This document shows, piece after piece, positions 57,976-64,000 of a stretch of 64,000 nucleotides of DNA. The notes below the pieces were generated by a model. The model saw nothing but the letters and a program-made list of their open reading frames with translations, did no database searches and was not told where the DNA came from. A program made the translations under genes and the position numbers. This stretch comes from Apodemus sylvaticus. Lineage: Eukaryota > Chordata > Mammalia > Rodentia > Muridae. The stretch covers positions 27,330,827 to 27,394,826 of the forward strand of contig NC_067490.1 in NCBI RefSeq assembly GCF_947179515.1, in the 5' to 3' direction. Every line of letters starts with the position of its first letter. Position 1 is the stretch's first letter.

Positions 57976-58012
57976 ATCCTCTGGTCTCATGCCCTTCATC
58001 AGAACATCGTGG
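57976..58012 (-). repeat. Right arm of a 37-bp perfect inverted repeat
   Basis: Starts atcctctggtctcatgccct. Exact reverse complement of 57596-57632; flanking similarity drops off abruptly on both sides. Confidence 0.95.
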
Positions 58013-58249
58013 TATCTGGAGTGTGTGATGAATGCTGCCCTTTGGTACTGAAGGATGTGCACAAGAACATGACACTAAGGGCCAGGTGCAATGTACTCCA
58101 AGGACCCGCCCACCCCCACTGACCTACTTCCTTCATCTGGGTCATACCTTCCCAAACAGCATCCCAGCTGGGACCAAGCTTTCAATGAGGGGCATTTCAT
58201 ATAGAAGCCACAATGGAGGATGACTTATATGCCCCTGCCTGGTAGGGAT

Positions 58250-58545
58250 ATGGTCACAGCTGGGAGGACGGCTCAGCAGTCAAGTGCTGTGCACAAGCAT
58301 GGGGAACCTGAGTTTGATCCCCAACATCTCTATAAAAAATTGAGCATGATGGTGCCTGCTTGCAATCCCAGTACTGGGAGGCAGTGACAAGAGACAGGTG
58401 GATCCATCCCTGGGGTTCACAGGCTAGCTGGCCTCCCCTGACCAGCAAGCCCAGGTCTGAGTGAAAGACCCTGTCTCAAGCAAGGTGGATGGCTCCTGAG
58501 GAAGAAATCCTGGGACTGGCTTCTGGTCTCTACACACACAAATGT
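58250..58545 (+). repeat. B3/RSINE-type SINE
   Basis: agctgggaggacggctcagc head, ctgagtttgatccccaacat and aagaccctgtctcaagcaag. It runs into a CA/TA tract. Confidence 0.72.
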
Positions 58546-59048
58546 GTGTTTATATTCTAAGAATACATATACACACATGTAAACATATACTCAAATACAT
58601 ATATACAGACAGACACACATACACATATGTGTCCATATGCATGTGGACACACTCCACAAATATGCACATATGCACATACATACAAACACATATATGTATA
58701 TATATACAGACATACACATATATATGCATGACCATATTCACAAGCACACATATATATACATACAGAATACTCACATATACACACATATGTACATACATAA
58801 ATCTATAGACACAGATATATATACACATACATATGTGCACATATGTATATGCATACACATATACATACACACATAACCCTACACATGCACACATATATAC
58901 AATACAAACATGTACATATATATGCATATGTACACATGTATACACATACATATATACATATACATATGTACACATACAGACCTACACACATACAGACTCA
59001 TTTATTATATTATTATATTAATGCTATATTATTATATATAATTATACA
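58546..59048. repeat. CACATA/TATACA-rich microsatellite
   Basis: About 450 bp of catata, cacacata and gtacatac units, ending in an AT-only stretch (ttattatattattatatt). Confidence 0.94.
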
Positions 59049-59931
59049 TTATGTACACCATGCAGATGGGCACAGATGTTGTTATAGACAGATATGCAAG
59101 TATCTCACTCCAGGCCCCAGCTAGGCTTCAAGTCTGTCTGTCAGCTTGTCCCCATCCTGCACTGGGGTGACCAAGCTAAAAGGGCTGTAGGTTAAAGCAT
59201 TAGTCAAGGCTGGGTTCAAGGAGGAGGGCAGGAGCAGGTGAGACAGGCAGAGAAGGACCCTAAGCCTGGCACAGAGCAGCGCAGCCTACTCTGTCCTAAG
59301 AGTTATCTTTGGTCAAACCTGAACTGGAGGAGGCTGCACAGGCTGGGGGTGGGGCTAGTGTGGCCCCTCCCCTCCTTAGCTGGTGTAGCCCCTCCCACCT
59401 GGTAAGGCACTGAGTTCTTGACCTCACCATGACTTCATGCAGTCAAGAGATGAAAGCCAGTCCACACCTTGGCACTGGGCTTACATACATCACACGGTCA
59501 TTAGATGGTGACACCAAAGGGCTCACAAATGTTCCCTTAGCAGCCTTGGTGGCCTGAGCAGGTACTGAGAGGGCCCTGGGGACCAACTAGGCTCTTTGGA
59601 AGCCATACTGAGTCTGGCCCACCCAGGGAAGGAAGGGTGGTCCTTGGGGAAGAGGCCAACATCTGTACATTAAGGTGGTCTCAACTGGTCCCCAGGGCTC
59701 ACCAGTGGGTCCCCTAGGTCTCAGAGTGAAGGGCTAGGTTAGGGGGCTCAGTAGTTCTTCCTCTGAACAGTCTACATGCTATTCTGTAGGGCTCCCAAAG
59801 TGAAAGGCTATCCTCAGACCTACACAGGACCTTCTCCCAAGGCAAGGGCATATTTGTGTGTGGCTGCTGGGTCACTTTTGTCCTTCTCCTTCCTGGAGGC
59901 CCCCTCCCTTCCTTTGCCTTTCAAATCCTTC

Positions 59932-60430
59932 TGTATTAGTCAGGGGGAACAGAACCAATAGATTGAATATATATATATTGAATATATATATATTGAATAT
60001 ATATATATATATATGGTCAATTTATTAGATTGTTTTACAGGATAAGGTCTGGGTATCCCAACAATGGCTGTTGTACACAGTGAAGCCAAGAGGCAAGTTC
60101 TCTGTGCACAAGGCTGTCCCAACCTAGTACTAAAAGCCTAGAGGACTCATGGGGAATAGCTGGTGTTCAATCTACTTGGAAGCCCAAAGATGTCGGTTTC
60201 TGATAGCAGTGAAGAACCACCACCTCCAGCAGCCGCAGCGTAGAGGAACTGGCCACCAAGAGTGAAGGCAAGCAGGCAAAATTGCAGGTTTCTTCTTCCA
60301 CCTTGCTTTATGTGGGATGCCACCCATGTCTAGCGTGGGTCTTCCTACTGCAGGTAGCCTGCTCAAGGAAACCCCTCACGTGTGTGCCTAGCAGATTGTC
60401 CTTTATTTGGTTCCAGATTCAATCATGCTG
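59932..60430. repeat. Probable rodent interspersed repeat, unassigned, with (TA)n stretch
   Basis: Begins tattagtcaggg-gaacagaacc-like, has a TA/GAATATATA array (59964-60015), then gtcaatttattagattgt and caacaatggctgttgtac. It resembles a common rodent LTR-like repeat. Boundaries and family are uncertain. Confidence 0.4.
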
Positions 60431-60984
60431 ACAAGCGTGATTAGCATCAACCCTTCCTTCCACCTCTTTTCTCGTTTCCCTCCCTTCCCTTTCTTGTTGG
60501 GTGTTGCCCATTCATTCCTGGGGGTCAGGGAGCACCTGTTCCCGCTGTGTGCCAGGCACTGTGCTAGCCTGAGCCCAGCAGGCAGAGGCTCCACTCTGCA
60601 GCACCTCCGGCCCTTTCCTCAAACAGAGAAGGATGCTTTTTGGTCCCACAGGGGCCACTGGCCTCCATCTTGTGTCTCTAAGAGTCCAGCCTCCACCAAA
60701 GGACTCCATGACACGACTCCAGCTTTTCCTCAGACACAGAAGCAGTGCTGATATCCGTGTGATACCCTGAATGCTGGCTTGCCCTTGGGACATAGGGCTG
60801 GAAGGAAGGAATTTTCCCAACCCTCCCTCCCCCTTCATCCCTGGAAGGGGAGAACAAGGGCATCATCAGAGGAGCTATGGCTGCCTCGCCTGGAACTCTC
60901 AGACTCCTCCCCTTGTGGGACAAGCCTCTTGGGTTAGAAGGGGTCACTCAGAAGCCACGGGCATGAGATACAACGTGAGCTTTG

Positions 60985-61069
60985 TTCTCTTTCAAGCTGT
61001 GAGCCTTGGGTGAACTATTCGTGCTGCCTCAGTTTCCCTGTCTATCATTTGGGTTTGTTATAAAGATGG
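60985..61069 (-). repeat. MIR SINE relic, antisense
   Basis: agctgtgagccttgggtgaa and gcctcagtttccctgtctat match reverse MIR. The B1 at 61076 is inserted at its edge. Confidence 0.75.
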
Positions 61070-61075
61070 CACCTG

Positions 61076-61243
61076 CCGGGCGGTGGTGGCACATGTCTTT
61101 AATCCCAGCACTCGGGAGGCAGAGGCAGGCAGATTTCTGAGTTCGAGGCCAGCCCGGTCTACAGAGTGAGTTCCAGGACAGCCACGGCTACACAGAGAAA
61201 CTCTGTCTCGAAAAACCACACACACACACACACACACACACAC
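61076..61243 (+). repeat. B1 SINE (Mus type) with (CA)n tail and target-site duplication
   Basis: Nearly consensus young B1 (gccgggcggtggtggcacat, agatttctgagttcgaggcc) with a CA tail at 61217-61243. It is flanked by aaagatggcacc and aaagatggaacc. Confidence 0.95.
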
Positions 61244-62030
61244 AAAGATGGAACCTCTGTGTGTGTGGGGGGGGGCAGACACGGTAATGGCAGTTGTCAC
61301 AAGAAATGGCTTACGCAGAAGAGCCCCCCAGGGGTCTATCCTTACATTTATTCAGCACATACACTGAGAAGCTGGCTGGGGTCATGGTGCAGGACGGGGG
61401 TGCACACAGACTCTAAGATCATCGCCGTGGAGACATTGAATGGAAATCCATACAGGAGGCAATGCCCTGAAAGCAGGCAGCCCAGAGCACTCGGAAATGG
61501 CATCTTTATGAATAGCCACATTTTCTGGTTAACTAAGGTCTTAATTCTCTGGGTATAAACATATTTTTCATTTCATTCATTTGGGATAGAAATATATTAT
61601 TCATCTATCTGCCTTCCGGAACTGGATATACGGGAACACGCATTAGCGTCTCATGAAAATTCAGGTTTATTATAAAGAACGTAGAATTTAATAGATTTCA
61701 TAGAATCTGGGAGCTTTAAAAAAGAACCTCAGAAAATATTGAGCAGAAAGGCATTAAAAACGTATTTTTAGCTGCAGTCTCTATTCACATACGATCTTAG
61801 AGAGAAGCCTGAGGACAGGGCAGAGGTAAGTGAGCCAGCCCCAAGGTCAGCCCAGGCCTCTCCCAGCTGGCACGTGGGGGCAAGCCTGTGTGGTGGTTTG
61901 CAGCCACGGCCAGGGTGAAGCAGAAGCCACTAGCTCCAGTCACAAAAGCCTTCTAGGAGGACCGTGCTCCCCAGTGTACCCTGGCCACCCTCCGTGGCCT
62001 CAGTGACAATCTCATCTTTGGCCACCACAG

Positions 62031-62095
62031 GCGACAGACAACGACGTGGGCACTTTTGGGGAAGTCAACTACTTCTTCAGTGATGACCCGGACAG
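62031..62095 (+). CDS. Cdh23: Cdh23 coding exon: EC5 DxD segment
   Basis: This 65-nt exon follows ctttggccaccacag and ends before the donor gtgagt. It reads ATDNDVGTFGEVNYFFSDD, then Pro-Asp and two bases of an Arg codon, so it leaves in phase 2. ATDNDVGTFGEV is the EC5 DxD-x-G calcium motif. Frame and content follow directly from the exon ending at 34461, 27.6 kb upstream. The exon is short but bounded by good splice sites, and its peptide is typical of CDH23. The next exon, which must complete the Arg codon, is not found before 64000. Confidence 0.94.
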
Positions 62096-62204
62096 GTGAG
62101 TTCCTGCCCCCAGCCCTTTCGCAGCAGCCTCTGGTGACTCACAGAGTCCAGCAAACGTGCTCAGGGAAGCTTCAGGAATCAGAACACCCAACCTTTTGTT
62201 CCCT

Positions 62205-62402
62205 TTCCCTATGCTATGACCCTTTAAAACACGGTCCCCACGTTGTGGTGACCTCGATCTTAAAATTATTTTCATTGTTACTTCATAACTGTAAGTTTTG
62301 CCACCATTACACATCATAATGTAAATATCTGACAATGTGCAGGATACCTGACATGTGACATCCCCCCAGGGTCGCGACCCACAGGTTGAGAACCACTGCT
62401 CT
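62205..62402. mobile_element. Truncated non-autonomous hAT-Charlie-type element (URR1-like)
   Basis: ctatgaccctttaaaacacg, ttcattgttacttcataact and cgcgacccacaggttgagaa with an intact right end (aaccactg). The left inverted repeat is missing. It lies 110 bp downstream of the 62031-62095 exon. Confidence 0.82.
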
Positions 62403-62689
62403 AAAGTGAGTCTGTCAGTCCAGTTCTCACTGGAATCAGTTGGCTAAACCCCTGAGCTATCAGGTACAGGGTTTCTCTCTTCAAGAGTGGAGAATCGGGA
62501 ATCTATGAGGCCCAGGAGTTGTAACAATACTACTCCTGCTACCAGCAGCCACAGAGGACATTTGAGACCTGACTGTGTGTCAGTCTCTTTGTCAAATACA
62601 CACCATGCATCAGCCTGGGTTCTGGGTCCTGGATCATCTATCTCTTCCTACTGATAGGGAACCCTCTTCTGCTGTCTCATTACGTCCAC

Positions 62690-62762
62690 CTAACAGGAAA
62701 TCCCAGCTCAGAGAGGCTACGTCACCTACAGAATGCATACAGCTGGGAGACAGTAGGGCCTG
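62690..62762 (+). repeat. Possible MIR relic
   Basis: cccagctcagagaggctacg and gcatacagctgggagacag loosely follow the MIR core. Confidence 0.5.
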
Positions 62763-62966
62763 GCCTCTGTACATGGCCTTTACCACCAGGACACATGGCT
62801 TGTACTACTAGGAGGTGGCACTCAGCAAGTAGCAGCAACTAGGAAGATGACTTGCCAGCTCTGGGCCACCTTTCTTGTCATCAGTTCCTCACAGGGCAAG
62901 GGAAGGTCTGGGGAGTTAACATGATTGAATTCAGAGGGCAGGTCCGCGGCTAAGAATGAATAGCCT

Positions 62967-63210
62967 AGGGCTGGGGAGGTGCAGGAACCCTTGTTTTAGA
63001 AAGAAAAATAAGCCAGGCACCATGGATGGTACATGTTTGTAATTCCAGGGACGGGTGAGATGGGACAGTGCCCTGGTACTCACAGGGCAGATGACCTGGC
63101 CAAATCAGTGAGATACCCCGTCTCAAAACACATGGCACATGGCGTGGTATCTGAGGAATAACAGCGAAAGTTGAACCCTGGCTTCCATACACATGTGCAA
63201 ACAGGTGTAC
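62967..63210 (+). repeat. B3/RSINE-type SINE
   Basis: agccaggcaccatggatggt, atcagtgagataccccgtct and tgaaccctggcttccataca. Diverged but ordered, and followed by CA/GACA repeats. Confidence 0.62.
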
Positions 63211-63214
63211 CTGT

Positions 63215-63466
63215 GCACATACAGACATACACACACTCACACACATACACACAGAGAGACAGACAGACAGACAGAGAGACAGATACACACACACACAGAC
63301 ACATACACACACACACACAGAGAGACAGACAGACAGACAGAGAGACAGACACACACACACAGACACATACAGACACACACTCACACAGAGAGAGAGACAG
63401 ACAGAGAGACATACAGACACACACACATACACACAGACACACACAGACACACACACACACACACAC
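63215..63466. repeat. (CA)n/(GACA)n compound microsatellite
   Basis: Alternating acacaca and agacagacagagagac blocks. The larger block itself repeats. Confidence 0.95.
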
Positions 63467-63658
63467 TGCATAGCCCTGTACATTTGGGACTGACTGAGGC
63501 AGTCTGGCTGTGAGCTTGCAGTCACAGCTCACACGGTCTATGAGTGACATCAGGACACACACACACACACTGCATAGCCCTGTACATTTGGGACTGACTG
63601 AGGCAGTCTGGCTGTGAGCTTGCAGTCACAGCTCACACAGTCTATGAGTGACATCAGG

Positions 63659-63690
<32 letters not shown>

Positions 63691-63775
63691 TAGCCCTGTA
63701 CATTTGGGACTGACTGAGGCAGTCTGGCTGTGAGCTTGCAGTCACAGCTCACACAGTCTATGAGTGAGATCAGGA
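63467..63775. repeat. Three-copy tandem repeat, 104 and 116 bp periods
   Basis: The block starting tgcatagccctgtacatttg occurs at 63467, 63571 and 63687. Each copy has about 86-90 bp of non-repetitive sequence, and (AC)n runs of different length separate the copies. Only two substitutions distinguish the unique parts (cggtct versus cagtct; gacatc versus gagatc). Confidence 0.97.
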
Positions 63776-64000
63776 AGCGTCTAGGACTCTATTAGGTGAG
63801 TCACAGGCCTTGTTGGACACTCGGTGACAGCCACCTCAACACTAGGTGGAGGTGTGGCAGCAGCTGTGTGCACAGGGCAGTGTAGCTCTCGCTGGGGGCC
63901 TGGTCATCTTGGCTCTCTCCTCTCTTTCCATCTTCTCTGGACCCAGGACTTCCCTGTCCCACAACCTGGGACCTTCCAGACTTGAATGTGGGTAGCTGCT

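Larger units (their letters stand above)
34462..62030 (+). other. Cdh23: Cdh23 intron, 27,569 bp, phase 0
   Basis: The intron is bounded by gtaagt and gccaccacag. It holds two hAT-type non-autonomous elements, B1/B2/B3/B4 SINEs, three antisense LTR-like elements, a 400-bp homopyrimidine tract, many (CA)n/(GT)n arrays and a 37-bp inverted repeat. Unique-looking stretches without gene signal are about 34470-35960, 36220-37530, 38400-39550, 40170-40530, 42070-44650, 47040-47970, 48440-49720, 51300-51920, 52350-54340, 54400-55600, 55710-56240, 56580-57000, 59050-59930 and 61260-62030. A segment at about 38035-38380 resembles an ancient mammalian repeat I cannot name. Candidate conserved blocks are listed in the findings. 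Confidence 0.9.
1..64000 (+). other. Cdh23: Internal part of the cadherin-23 gene (Cdh23), EC3 to EC5 coding exons and introns
   Basis: Five GT/AG-bounded exons on the + strand encode consecutive, in-frame cadherin segments that I recognise as CDH23 (EC3 second half through EC5 start). CDH23 is a giant single-pass atypical cadherin with 27 extracellular repeats. It forms the upper part of the hair-cell tip link and binds protocadherin-15 through EC1-2. Both gene ends lie outside the window, so no promoter, start codon, stop codon or polyadenylation site is annotated. From memory, the mouse age-related hearing-loss allele (c.753, last base of exon 7) lies upstream of this window, because the first exon here starts near codon 278. 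The gene identity is read directly from the peptide sequence. Exon numbers are inferred. Confidence 0.96.
62096..64000 (+). other. Cdh23: Cdh23 intron (5' part), phase 2
   Basis: The intron starts with gtgagttcc and runs off the window. It holds a truncated hAT element close to the exon, a B3-like SINE, a CA/GACA tract and a three-copy tandem block. The last 220 bases are unique and contain no acceptor followed by cadherin sequence. Confidence 0.9.

Noticed and set aside
15043..62030. Nested gene in the large introns (Vsir and the C10orf105 homologue are known to lie within or near Cdh23)
   Set aside because: I looked for peptides resembling either in all open frames and saw none. From memory they belong to other parts of the locus.
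62965..63568. Cys/Val/Ser-rich open frames of 100-186 codons
   Set aside because: Translations of CA and GACA microsatellites.
1..64000. CpG island or promoter for Cdh23 or another gene
   Set aside because: No dense CpG cluster was seen anywhere. TATA-like boxes noted lie in antisense LTRs.

Overview
This is mammalian genomic DNA, almost certainly house mouse. It is packed with rodent SINEs (B1, B2, B3, B4/ID), rodent MaLR LTRs (MT, ORR1), long (CA)n arrays and relics of MIR, L1M and hAT elements. Several B1 copies carry the young Mus-type body. The only coding sequence I can support is five exons on the + strand. They encode consecutive pieces of one protein, which I recognise as cadherin-23 (Cdh23), the tip-link cadherin of inner-ear hair cells and photoreceptors. 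All 64 kb therefore lie inside the 5' half of the gene. The gene start, signal peptide, membrane span and cytoplasmic tail are outside the window.

Layout: 1-13399 is the end of an intron. Exon 13400-13512 gives the second half of extracellular cadherin repeat 3 (EC3). After a 1.3-kb intron, exon 14854-15042 gives the end of EC3, the DINDN calcium linker and the start of EC4. An 18.7-kb intron (15043-33743) follows, then exon 33744-33893 (mid EC4), a 409-bp intron, and exon 34303-34461 (end of EC4, linker, start of EC5). A 27.6-kb intron (34462-62030) leads to exon 62031-62095 (EC5 start). The next intron runs off the end. All junctions are GT/AG. The exons join in one open frame, with intron phases 1, 0, 0, 0, 0 and 2. 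I see no promoter, CpG island, RNA gene or nested gene.

The introns hold all the other structure. It includes many SINEs, three non-autonomous hAT elements, an antisense L1M fragment and three to four antisense LTRs. There are also microsatellites, two homopyrimidine tracts of about 190 and 400 bp, a composite GAAT/GGAT minisatellite and several short tandem duplications. A threefold ~110-bp tandem array lies near the right edge, and a perfect 37-bp inverted repeat lies at 57.6/58.0 kb. Some AT-rich, repeat-free blocks look like conserved non-coding elements, and several CTCF-like motifs flank the exons. Repeat boundaries and family names were judged by eye from remembered consensus sequences and are approximate.

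I found no novel biological system. The best leads are the EC4 calcium motif split across the 18.7-kb intron (with a possible unlocated 6-nt microexon), the 37-bp inverted repeat, the triplicated block at 63.5 kb, the CTCF-like motif arrangement and the candidate conserved non-coding blocks.
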